Shown here: piece by piece, positions 45,824 to 56,093 of the stretch
How positions within the stretch are numbered: the first letter of the stretch is position 1
How the letters are laid out: each line of letters opens with the position of its first letter
Origin: Prinsepia uniflora
Taxonomy: Eukaryota; Streptophyta; Magnoliopsida; Rosales; Rosaceae
DNA length: 64,000 nt
Assembly: GCA_032719365.1 (NCBI GenBank)
Contig: CM064867.1
Coordinates: 40,449,651 to 40,513,650, forward strand
Direction of reading: 5' to 3'
Made by a program: the position numbers and the translations under genes
The notes under the pieces: generated by a model
Database searches by the model: none
Told to the model about the DNA's origin: nothing
Seen by the model: the letters and a program-made list of their open reading frames with translations, nothing else

Positions 45824-48483
45824 TGACAGGACCCGCCCCGATCCCCCTAGGACCACATGGGGACGTGCCCTGCTCCCGTCTGACACCCAAAATAACGTTC
45901 CAATTTTAACCTCAAAAGTTCAAATGAATAAATAACCAAATAAAGTTATACATCAAATCCGAAATAAACCGATGTCAGACAAGGGATAAAGTTCCAAATT
46001 ACAAATTGCGAGCACGACTCTAAAATAAACCTGCGGGCAAACCACCCAACAGGAGATCAGGTACGCGGAAGTAGATCTATGCCTCAGCCTCAGGATCCTT
46101 CTCTACCTCAGTAGCACAGCCTGGAGGGGTTACCAAAACAATAAGGATGAGTGGGCCGAAACTCAAGTTTATAAAACCGTTTAATAAGTAAAACATATAA
46201 TTTACCCCTCCGTTTTCCAAACATGCATGCATCAGAAATTTAAAACCATAAACCATAAACCATATAATATGAATCATAAGGCATGTAATAAAATCATAAG
46301 ATAATTTTAGCCACTGCACTATATGCTCCAATCCTGACATCCCAGATGTTTGACGTCCCTGACATCCAGTAAGGTCACAGTCTCAAGGCTACGCGTGCCA
46401 CTCGGGGTCTCAATCCCGAATCCAATCCTTGAACCCTGTCCGGGTACGGCATCTCAAATGCCTAGCATCCTAGACGCTCGACGTCCCTGACGTCAAATAA
46501 GCAATCCTGCTCCTGAGTCATTTTACGGTCCGGTTCCTCCGTAGAATGACCCCTCGCAGGTAATGCGCCATGACCACTCCGGGGTACCACATCCGGAGGA
46601 GACAGTATCATAAGAGTGGATCTATACAGTGCAGTACCAAATACATTTTATTGATATCCACATGCAACAAAATATACATAGATAAAATCCAAAACCAATC
46701 TTTAAGTTTCATCCGACGGGTCTCAAACCCAAAAACCGTGAAACGTACCATAACCATAATTTCAATATCATCAAAACCGTTTCATGATTCCAGCATGTGA
46801 ATATAAGTAAATTAGAAAACATTTAAGCATGCAAGGGTTTAATGAAATCGGGCCCACTCACAGTACGATCCCGCGGTGAACCTGCGCATACGAACTTGTA
46901 CCGGGATTATCGTACAATTCCTGTCAGTCCAAATCACACGTAAGGGTCACTACAAGTCTTAAACATTTATCCAAAAAGTCCGAAACAGAAACCGGCTCGG
47001 GTAAACCGTCAACACGTTTCCCGTGACAACCGGCCCTAAACTGACCCTCCTAACTATCTCAAATCAACATGGTTAATTCATCAGAAATGTTCAGAATGAT
47101 GAGAGGAACAAGAGTCATGTTGATCGTGATCAGAGATAAGATCCAACGCGCCCTCACGCGCCGCCCAAAGTGGCTGTGTGTGAAAGTCACGCGCCTGACA
47201 CTGTAGCTACAGTGTCACCACCTTCACCCGTTTGTCTGTAATACGGGCCTGCCACCCGCGGCTTGACCCGGTTAATTAACCCTCAATTTCCACTCGATTT
47301 CACTCGTATTTGATCCTAACATGTTCATTAACTATCCAATTTAGGTTCTGAGACATTAATCAGCCTCGACAAGTCCCCAATCGACCCATCGACCCGTGAT
47401 CAACCAAACGAGTCAATCACCAGAACTTCCTGGTTTCTAACTCAATCTCCAATTAACTTCACAGGAAGCACAATAGGATCAAAACGAACTAAAACACACA
47501 ATCAATTGGACCAACACTCACCTGGAAGTAGTCGTCCAAACCTCTGAAATTTCTCTGAACACGGCAGTCACAGTCCCAGCTCACCCGTGGCTGGTTGCCT
47601 TTGATTTTGATATGGATGTGTTCTAAACATGCCCAAAAAGCTCACTCAGTGTTTAGATTGGTCCAACAGACCGTATAAATTGAAATCTGAAATTCCCTCC
47701 AATTTTCCCCGAAAAGGCTTCTCTTTGGTTCCTCACCTATTCTCAGTTCTTTCAACGGCAGAGTGAAGCTCACTCAATTCCTATTCAGTTTTAAACAATT
47801 TTAAGCCATCCTAGAGGCTCGTGGAAGCCTTACTGTCCACAGAAATTTGCCCCCCGAAAGCTTCGAATCTTCAATTATCAAATGACCGTGTTGGGTGGAT
47901 GAATTAGACCACGTTTGATGCTTCCAAAAGTTTTAAACAATCCATACTTTCCAGCACACCCTTGAATAATCAATTGGGCACTCAGAACCACCGTACATGG
48001 TGGTGCCGCCCATGTTCCCCCGCAGTTTCTACATTAACCAGGGGTAAAATGACCAAAATGCCCCTGGTTCAATAATTACCAAAATGCCCTTCACTTTCTA
48101 GACCCGTAACTCAGCCATACGAAGTCCGATTTCGGCGTGCTGCCTGTCTACGGACTCAGGGCATCGAGACCTACCTAATGGTCCTTGAGTCATGTGAAAA
48201 TTAGTTGCCAAACGAAAAGTCAACATTTTCGCCCCAATCATCCAAATTACGGTAATGCCCCTGAGCTTCCGATAGTCATAACTTTTTGCCTGATCGTCCG
48301 AATTGGACGTGCCACCCGTCTATGGACTCGTGACGTCCCGAACTACGTCACGGTCATTGGTCAAAGTCCATTTGACCCACAAATTAAAAAGTCAACAATT
48401 TGGCCATACATTCACAATGGTAAAAACGTCAATTCATACATTAAATTACATTATTATAATCCTCGAATTTCCGGGGTGTTACA
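45824..48483 (-). mobile_element. Solo LTR, TSD TCCTT
   Basis: It begins TGACAGGACCCGCCCCG, ends TTTCCGGGGTGTTACA (2,660 bp), and is flanked by TCCTT at 45819-45823 and 48484-48488. It sits in element B internal DNA. Landmarks: GACGTCCCTGACGTC units (46340-46500), CTCCGG...CCGGAG (46574-46600), GGGTCTCAAACCC stem-loop (about 46720), CCCACTCACAG (about 46852), CACGCGCC module (47150-47196), paired sub-terminal modules (48045-48225 and 48240-48425). Non-coding. Confidence 0.93.
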
Positions 48484-48488
48484 TCCTT

Positions 48489-48684
48489 ACTTGGACTTGA
48501 TGCGTGCGGTAATGTGTTAGTAAAAAATTATTGGTAACATAATGTGTATAATTGGGACTCCAATAGGAGTCCAGATATTCGGTTAGTGTTTGGAGATCAA
48601 TTGTGTTGTCATAATAAGATTTCTGAAAATCTGGAACACGTTTATACTTGTGATCGAGTATCCATTAAGATTTGAGTAGGTTGG
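48489..48684 (+). mobile_element. Internal DNA of element B, third segment
   Basis: Roughly 200 bp of AT-rich non-coding sequence between the solo LTR and the 5S-bearing LTR that follows. No recognised motif. Confidence 0.45.
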
Positions 48685-48818
48685 TGTAAGACCCGTGTCC
48701 TGGACGAAACGGTGAACGATCCCACATTCCTGCGAGGGGAATGGTCTGGGAAAGGAGTGATGGTATGCCCTAAACGTGCATGCACACACCTATCTAGCAC
48801 GAGGCATTCTACGAGCTC

Positions 48819-48920
48819 ACTGGCTTTGGATTCCTAGGGAACTCCAAAGTTAAGCGAGTGGAGGCTGGTGCAATCCCATGATGGGTGACCCACTGGGAAG
48901 TTGCACCGTGAGCTATCGGG
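48819..48920 (+). ncRNA. 5S rRNA-like domain 1
   Basis: Contains AACTCCAAAGTTAAGCGAG and GATGGGTGACCCACTGGGAA, the best preserved 5S-like match in the window. It lies in the LTR 48685-49232. Confidence 0.8.
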
Positions 48921-49030
48921 AACAAAACCCTACGAGCTGGGCTGGTTCGACCAGTGAGTCCAGAGGGGACAATATCGTGTTAGATAGAATGGGCCGCTGC
49001 GCAACTCTAATCTAAACGAGGCCTTTTGGG

Positions 49031-49140
49031 AGCTTAAGTGGCTTTGGGGGGGATTGGAACCCCAAAGTTAAGCGAGTTGAGGTTGGTGCAATTTCATGAT
49101 GGGTGACCCCCTGAGAAGTTGCACCATGAGCTCCCGAAAA
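49031..49140 (+). ncRNA. 5S rRNA-like domain 2
   Basis: Contains CCAAAGTTAAGCGAGTTGAG and GATGGGTGACCCCCTGAGAA. It is the second, more diverged domain in the same LTR. Confidence 0.75.
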
Positions 49141-49235
49141 CAAAATCATGAGGGCAAGGGCAAGGAGGTCCAAAGTGGACAATATCGTGCAAGATGAGTC
49201 GAGTCCTAACCGAGGAGGGTCGGGTCTTGACAGAA

Positions 49236-49247
49236 TGGTATCAGAGC
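49236..49247 (+). other. tRNA-Met primer binding site
   Basis: Exact TGGTATCAGAGC, three bases after the LTR end TTGACA. It assigns the preceding LTR as a plus-strand 5' LTR. Confidence 0.88.
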
Positions 49248-50178
49248 GAGGTTTAGCTCTCAGAGTGGTGCGCAGGTCGAGGATGTGATGTCTCTACAAT
49301 GGTAACAGTCCGTCATCAACCTGATAGTTAGGGTAAGAGTAGGAGGATTCAGTGGGATTGAATCCTAGTTAGATTGTGTTTAGCACGAGGTGCGTTGGAT
49401 TAGGGTACGATTGGCATCCTATGCCGTGTGTTTCGAGGAAGTGGATCCCGAGTAGGATTGATATTCGTGTGAATCCAACGGATTAGAGCCGCATAGTTAC
49501 TAGAGATAGGATCTAGTGGACTAGTAGACACCATATGACCACTTTTCGGAGTCGAGCATGAGGGATCACTCGAGATGGACGTGCTGCAGGGAGCAGTCGG
49601 GTTTGTTATAACCCTAGTTGGTAAGTGATCGGACGAGTGACCACAAAAGTGGTACTTGTGGATCGAATTCCGAGGTGGACCGATCGGTGTATGTTGTGTG
49701 TTGAGCGGTTGGTGCAGACGGTGAGTTGACCACTTAGGTTTGGAGTCTCAGTGGTGATGTACGTGAGTTGTGTTAGTACGAACTCGTTGTAGGTACCACC
49801 ATCGAGGGTAGCTTTTTTGATGGTTGTTGAGAATCGAGGGACGTTCGGGGAACGTTCATCATCTAGTATGGATTGTTGGAATGGTCTTACCCAGAGTCAT
49901 AGGAGTACGAAGGAGGCAAAGCCCTCCTACTCGAGCAGAGACAAGTGGCGATTGCTCGGTTTGAGCAGAGTCTGAGGATTGGTTTGATTCACACTCCTCG
50001 TGGTGGTGATGCGATAACGATAACGAGGACAGACGACGAGCCACGAACTGAGGGTGTCTCAGTCGTGACGTGCTTATGGTTAGTTCTACCTCTATACGAC
50101 AAGGAGGAATTGTCGACTAGTGTAGATTCTTGGGAATCGTGATGGAGATGGTTTTGGTTGATTGCGGTTGATCATACC
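49248..50178 (+). mobile_element. Non-coding internal region after the 5S-bearing LTR
   Basis: About 930 bp without a coding frame. It shares sequence blocks with the minus strand of 1-1378 (CGCAGGTCGAGGATGTGAT, ATCAACCTGATAGTT, GGGACGTTCGGGG, GGAGGCA), so it belongs to the long-LTR family's internal type rather than to the 74-bp internal type of Cassandra. A minus-strand LTR interrupts it at 50179. Confidence 0.6.
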
Positions 50179-51040
50179 TGTCAGGACCCGTCCCAATCCC
50201 CCCGGGATTAACGAGGGACGCTCCTGATCCTGTCTGACACGAAGTGTCAGACTAGGGAAAATTTGAACCTTTAGCCTGAAGGACTTCCAGAGTACGCCAG
50301 GATCCGGAGAAGGTATGTGATGTCTCGGTCTCTGCTACAATCCACATCCGTAATCAACCTAAAGGGCATTGAAAACAGAAAGACTATGAGTGGACGAAAA
50401 GTAAAAGAGTTTATAAAACATATTTCATAAAAGACCTTTATGCCCTTCACTAAAAAGCATGCATGCATAGAAAAACCATTTATCAAACCACATATGTTTC
50501 AATAACCAAATTCGTACGGGCCCCTACCCAAAACCATTTACTGAAATCTAGAACATAATAAACATATGTGGGATCTCAGCCCAAATCTATTTATCAATCA
50601 TAAAACACAATTTTGCAAATCCATGAAATCATGGTTATCAATATCATATAACCAATCTTGTCACGGTATCTAGAGCTACGCGCGTGCTACTTGGGGTCTT
50701 AAAGCCCAAATCTCCCCAGGGTCCACCCAGGTCAATGTCCATAGATCAATGACCCTCCCTGGGGGTTATAATCCATAGCCTTTCTGAGAGTAAGGAACCC
50801 AACGGGGCCGACTCCACTCAGTCAGTCGGCCCCGTGACTACTACGGGGCCCACCCAGGACAACGTCCCTCCCCGGAGGAGAATTCATATATAAAGGATGG
50901 TATACGAAAAACCATTTGAAAACATTCTCAAAACCTTTCAAGGGTTCATGCCTGGTCCCCATAAACCGTCATGAACCATAAAAACCGTTCAAGGGTTCAT
51001 GCCGGTCCCCATAAACCGTCATGAACCATAAATCCAGTTA

Positions 51041-51452
51041 TGGGTCCCCGACCCGAAATCACAATCTTAAAACATAACTGGGCCCTAAGCCCGAATCCAC
51101 CTACAATTGGGCCTCCGGCCCGAATCGTAAACAACCTGAGACTTGTGCCCGATTTGGTAAACTAAATAGGCCTCGTGCCCGATATCGTAAACCAAATGGG
51201 CCTCGTGCCCGATACGTAAGTCAACTGGGCCTCGAGCCCGATACGTAAACCAAATGGGCCTCCGGCTCGATGCCTGGTTAAATCAAATGGACTTCAGGTC
51301 TGAGATTTCATAAATCAAATGGGTCTCGTGCTCGATTCCTTATTTCCAAGTCCGAAATCGATTTAAGAACCAATTGGGCCTCTGGCCCGAGAACATAATT
51401 AAATGGACTTCGAGTCCGAGGGTTTCCAAAACAAATGGGTCTCCAACCCGAG
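51041..51452. repeat. About 12 short hairpins with compensating stems
   Basis: Units of about 27-35 bp built on GGGCCTCGTGCCCGATA. Stem variants include GGGTC/GACCC, GGGC/GCCC, GGACT/AGTCC and GGGT/ACCC around loops of 3-5 bases such as CTCGT, CTCCG and TCG. Both arms usually change together. Each is followed by GA and an AT-rich spacer (CGTAAACCAAAT). Confidence 0.85.
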
Positions 51453-51799
51453 TTTACCTTTTCAAATCATAAACCGTTTCATGAAATCATTTCCAAAACT
51501 ATAAGTACGGAAAATCAGTGAAAAACTGAAAACATCGATTTACGTGCAAGCACGTAAATCGTCTCGAAATGCGTGAAACCATATAAATCACAATCATCCA
51601 AATCATCATCATAGAATCACATCTATAAAGCATATAAAACATTTATGCATGCATCACGGTTTAGAAATCAAGGTCCACTCACATACCTTCCTATGCTGCC
51701 GCCTCGGTTTGCGTGCCGTAAGTCTCACTGGGCTAATCCTCGTCACCAGAACCTCCAAACCTGTCCAAATTGTAATAGAGGGTTACTAATTACTTAAAT

Positions 51800-54570
51800 T
51801 GTCAGGGCCCACCCCTAACCCCCAAGATTAGGGACTAAACCTTGCTCCCGTCTGACAAGCCAAAAACGAAAGACTGAAGCAACCTCACGAAAACCACAAT
51901 TTACACTGCCAGACGCAGGAGAATTTACCCCAACCAAAAGTCAACGGTTATACAGAGCATAGTACCCAAACACAAAGTAAAACAAAACCGATACACAGAG
52001 TACACACACAACGGAAAACTAAAATACCCCGGAAAAACTCTCGAGTACTCTATGCCTCCGACGCTGCCTCAACGTCAACCCCCGCACTAGCTCCACTACC
52101 TAGAGGGCAGTTAAAACCAGAAAAGTGTGAGTGGACCATAAAGTATAAAAGTTTCAAAAACCATTTCTTAAACAAACCAGGTTTGGCCCTCCGTTTTGAA
52201 AACATGCATGCACAACCCATTTATTAAACCCAGCCAGAAACCACATGGTAATCATCATAAAAACATTTATAATTCACAAAATAGGCATCATGGAAACAGT
52301 ACGATAAAACATAAATCCAAGTCATCATTATCCGATCAAACCTGCTGGTCCTATCCGAGTCTTTAAACTCCCGAGTCTTTAAACTCAATCCAGGCCTCAA
52401 TAATATCCTAGTCTTTAAACTCTGAGTCTTTAAACTCAACAGGCATACGGGGGAAAATGTCAATATCCGAGTCTTTAAACCCAATAATCAGATCCAGCAA
52501 ATCCAATCAAAACCATTTGAAAACTATTTCTAAATCCATATCCAAACTCAAATCCGAAACCACTGGTCTGATGCCCTTCCGGCATCTAGAACCGTCATTC
52601 CGAACCCAAATCCGGAATTCCACTTTTCGACTTTAAAACCAAATTCCGCTTTCCGAAATCCGATTCAAAAACCGAAAACCCTTGATCACCAAATCATGTT
52701 CCAAAATCCCTTTATAATCATTTAAAACCAAGTATAGATTGAAATCCTGAAATCATGGCATCATAATCATCAATCGAACGTTTCTCGTAAAACGTGTTGA
52801 AAACTGTACTTTCTCGAAAAACGTGCACTTATATAAAACAGTTATAGCATAAGCAATAGACATGAAATCACGATTAAACCCATAAAACATGTAATTACAA
52901 ACAGTTATGCATGCTCAATTATAAAGAAGGGGTCCACTCACAGTTACCGGTACGTCCTGCACGTTCCTCGACCTCCTCGGGGATTCCCGATCCTGTCAAC
53001 AGTCACCAAACTACGTCACTAACACGTTAACGAAGGTTCTCCTAATTTTCCCCAATTTTCCCGAACTTCAAACGTGCGTAAAATGAAACCCTAGAACTTC
53101 AACCTTGTAGAACTAACCTCAAACGACGTCCGATTAACCCGAAACCTATCTCAAAAGATTCGTTACAACTTCTAGACCAAAAACCTAGTTGAACGTTCCC
53201 TCAGAAAATTCCCCACGCGCCGCCCAAAGTGGCTGCGCATGGGCCTCACGCGCCTGCACACAGTCACTGTTCACCTTCTTCTTTGATGGTCAACCGGTCT
53301 GAACCAGCGTGACTGGTTCTCCGCCATCCGCCGTCCGTTTTCTTTCCTTTTTCCTCCCCTAGCTTTGTCCTACCCTAAGCATCTCACTCTCCTACTCAAA
53401 ATGCTACATTACGGCCTCTAACCTACCTCCCCCAAGCTCGAACAAAACCACCCGTCAACCCCTATTTTGGTTTCTAGCCACCCATCCATTCCTCCGTCAC
53501 GGCTGTACAACCAAAAGGTTCCTAAGACCTTACTGAGTCCACTAGAACTCACCAAAAACATCGACTCAACCCCTAACTTCACGACTTTCAAATTAAAACA
53601 AAACGGAAAAACAGAGGAATTTGAAATTACCTCACCTGCCGCTCACTGCCGTGTCCCTAGGTGTCCCCTCAGCTCCTCAGGTTCTCCTCCGCCCTCTGAA
53701 CACCACCACTCGACCGTTTTAAATCAAAACCCGACGGCACCACCACCAAACACCCTCTATGTTCTTTGGTTTTCCCATTCACCGCACACACTCACTCGAC
53801 CCTTCAAACCTCCCCATACACTCACCAGCTTCACAACCCCGCTCTACTCACTCTAACTGAGTCACCAACACTCACCCTCTTGCCCAGAAATCGATCAATT
53901 TTCTCTCAATCTCACCCTCTGTTTCTCTCTTCGAACACGGCTGCACAAACACACACATGACCCGTTTAAGTGCACCGTCCAAACATACTGGAACCCACTA
54001 GACCTATGCCACATGTCACAATCCTGTTGTCCCAATCCAAAATATCCCAATTAGCATGGTACACTTGTCCTTTTCCTATTTTCACAAAAAGACCAAAATG
54101 CCCCTATGAGTTAAAATTACCGTTTTGCCCTTCACCGTTCTAGACCCGTATCTTACCCGTCCAATGTCCGATGAAGGCATGCCGCCTGTAATTGAACTCA
54201 GGACGATGAGACCTACCTAACGGTCCTCGATCTATGCGTAAAAACCCTATCGTTTGAAAAGTCAACTTTTCTCCTTATTTTAACCAAATTACGGTAATGC
54301 CCTCAACCTTCTGAACATCATAACTTCCTCCTCGGATGTCAGAATCTAGCGTGCCACCTGTCTATATACGCGTGACGTCCCAAACTACGTCACGGTCATC
54401 GGTCAATGCCCAATTGACCTCCCAAACTCAAAGTCAACAATTTGCCCAAACTAGGGGCAAAATCGTCCTTCTACGCCCAAAGTCCAAAAGTAACCCACTA
54501 ACACTGATTACTCTCACTAATCCGTCACTAATCACGTTACTAATCCCGGCTCTCGGGATGGGTCGTTACA
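51800..54570 (-). mobile_element. Nested solo LTR with near-matching flanks
   Basis: It begins TGTCAGGGCCCACCCC, ends GGGATGGGTCGTTACA (2,771 bp), flanked by TAAAT (51795-51799) and AAAAT (54571-54575), four of five bases matching. It has a TTTAAA stem-loop array (52350-52490), a CACGCGCC module (53212-53255) and paired sub-terminal modules (54110-54260 and 54290-54460). A plus-strand frame at 53467-53856 is low-complexity and not a gene. Confidence 0.85.
52350..52490. repeat. TTTAAA-loop stem-loop array
   Basis: Five copies of the GAGTCTTTAAACTC unit or close variants (one with TAGT, one with ACCC), about 0.55 kb from the TGTCAG end of its LTR. Confidence 0.83.
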
Positions 54571-56093
54571 AAAATAACCCCTCACTAAAGCCCCGTAATT
54601 TTCTGGAATTTTTAACTATTTTTAAAGTCGATCCTAAACCTTCAGTCGTCCCGAACTATATCGAAACGATGTCCGATTGACACGAAACCAGTCCCAAAAT
54701 GTTTGTTACATCGAATAGAGTGTTTCACATGTTGAATACTTCCCCAAAATATGCTTCACGCGCCCCCACACGCCGCCCAAAGGGTCTGCGCGTGAGCCCA
54801 CGCACTAGTACTATTCACCTTCTTCTTCCTCCAGCAAACCCGGTTCGCCTAGTTCGAACTAGACTGGACCGGTCTGAACCGGCGCGACCGGTTCACTGTC
54901 CAATCTCCCTTATTTTCCATCCTTTCTTTCCATCAATTCCTAAACCTTCCTATCATCAAACCTAATCTTTCTAGCTATTTAAAACACAGAAAAACGCACT
55001 GAAATCATACCTTCCATGAACAAGCTGTGAGCATGATCATCAAGCTTGGTTTCTTAGCCCTCTAGCCATCCATTTCCATCCCAATTGATCCTTCTCAAGT
55101 CTCCTTGGTCCTTAGGTCTCATTAGAATCAAAAGGAGCTCTCAACATTAATTAAAACTCAACTTTCAAATTTCAAAATAGAAAATGGGCTCTTGGGTTTT
55201 TGTTTAACTCACCCCCGCCGTGAGCCGCCGTGAGCCGCCGTGGGCCACCGTCCTCGCCACTCTTAGCCTCTGATCATTCCTCACACGACCGTATTGATGC
55301 CAGGTGATGGTGGTGGTGTGATGTGGTGTGTGTGTTTGTTCAAGGAAATGGAAAATGGAGGTGTTCGAGTTTGTGAGAAAACAAAAAGGATGGCTGGTGG
55401 TGATCAGCTAAAAGGGAGATGAGATGGACGGCCAGGATGAAGAGGAAGGGTAAATATGAAGGGCCAGGATGAATGGTGGGTGAAAATATATTTATATTTT
55501 ATTCCAAGTGGACCAATCATCATTTAGATCCATAAAATGGGGGTTTGTGTCACTCATCCATGGGTCCCACCTAAATATCTGACCAATCAGATAATACCAC
55601 CTCATCATTGCCTCGTAATGCATGCATAGTGCAATCGAACTTCCGTGACCCATAACTTTCCCGTTCGAAGTCCGATTTCGGCGTGCCGTCTGTCTATGGA
55701 TCCGTATCGACCGAATCTACATAATGGTTCACGGCCCTCAGCTTGGACCTCCCGGGTCAAAAGTTAACTATTTACCCCTTTTTAACCAAATTACCAAAAT
55801 ACCCTTAACTTCCGAACGTCATAACTTCTTCTTCGAATGTCGGAATCAAATGTGCCACTTGTCTATGAACTCGTGACGTCCCGAACTATGTCAGAGTCAA
55901 TGGCCAATGTCCATTTGACCGCTAGAATGAAAAGTCAACATTTTGTCCATTCTAGTGGAAAAATCGTCATTTTGTACCGTCCCTCCGAAAGTACCCTACT
56001 AATCACCGATTAACCTCACTAATCCTTGATTAGTCACTAATCTAATACCTAAATTCGGGATGGCTCGTTACAACCTTCCCTGTTTAATTAATT

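Larger units (their letters stand above)
48685..49232 (+). mobile_element. Cassandra-like LTR with two 5S-like domains
   Basis: It runs from TGTAAGACCCGTGTCC to GGGTCTTGACA (548 bp), with a perfect tRNA-Met primer site after it. It contains two 5S-like domains, 48819-48920 (GGGAACTCCAAAGTTAAGCG, ATGATGGGTGACCCACTGGG) and 49031-49140 (CCCCAAAGTTAAGCGAG, ATGATGGGTGACCCCCTGAG). Each is followed by GGACAATATCGTG, so a segment of roughly 215 bp is duplicated. Usual Cassandra LTRs have one. The internal DNA after it is of the long-LTR type. Confidence 0.8.
50179..56072 (-). mobile_element. Long LTR interrupted by a nested solo LTR
   Basis: It begins TGTCAGGACCCGTCCC, ends GGGATGGCTCGTTACA, and is split by 51800-54570, leaving about 3.1 kb. 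Its first 700 bp closely match the LTR at 1394. It contains a long array of GGGC...GCCC stem-loops (51041-51452) and two GGTTCATG/CATGAACC units just before it. The flanks (ATACC left, ACCTT right) do not form a target duplication, so solo status is not shown; a 3' LTR with lost internal DNA is possible. Confidence 0.75.

Noticed and set aside
48819..49140. True 5S rRNA genes
   Set aside because: Only the internal control region matches; the termini do not, and the copies sit in LTRs with primer sites, as in Cassandra.
53467..53856. 129-codon plus-strand frame rich in Pro and Ser
   Set aside because: Inside a solo LTR; low complexity and no match to sister LTRs.
50179..56072. Calling this LTR a solo LTR
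   Set aside because: Flanks ATACC and ACCTT do not match, so I only call it an LTR.
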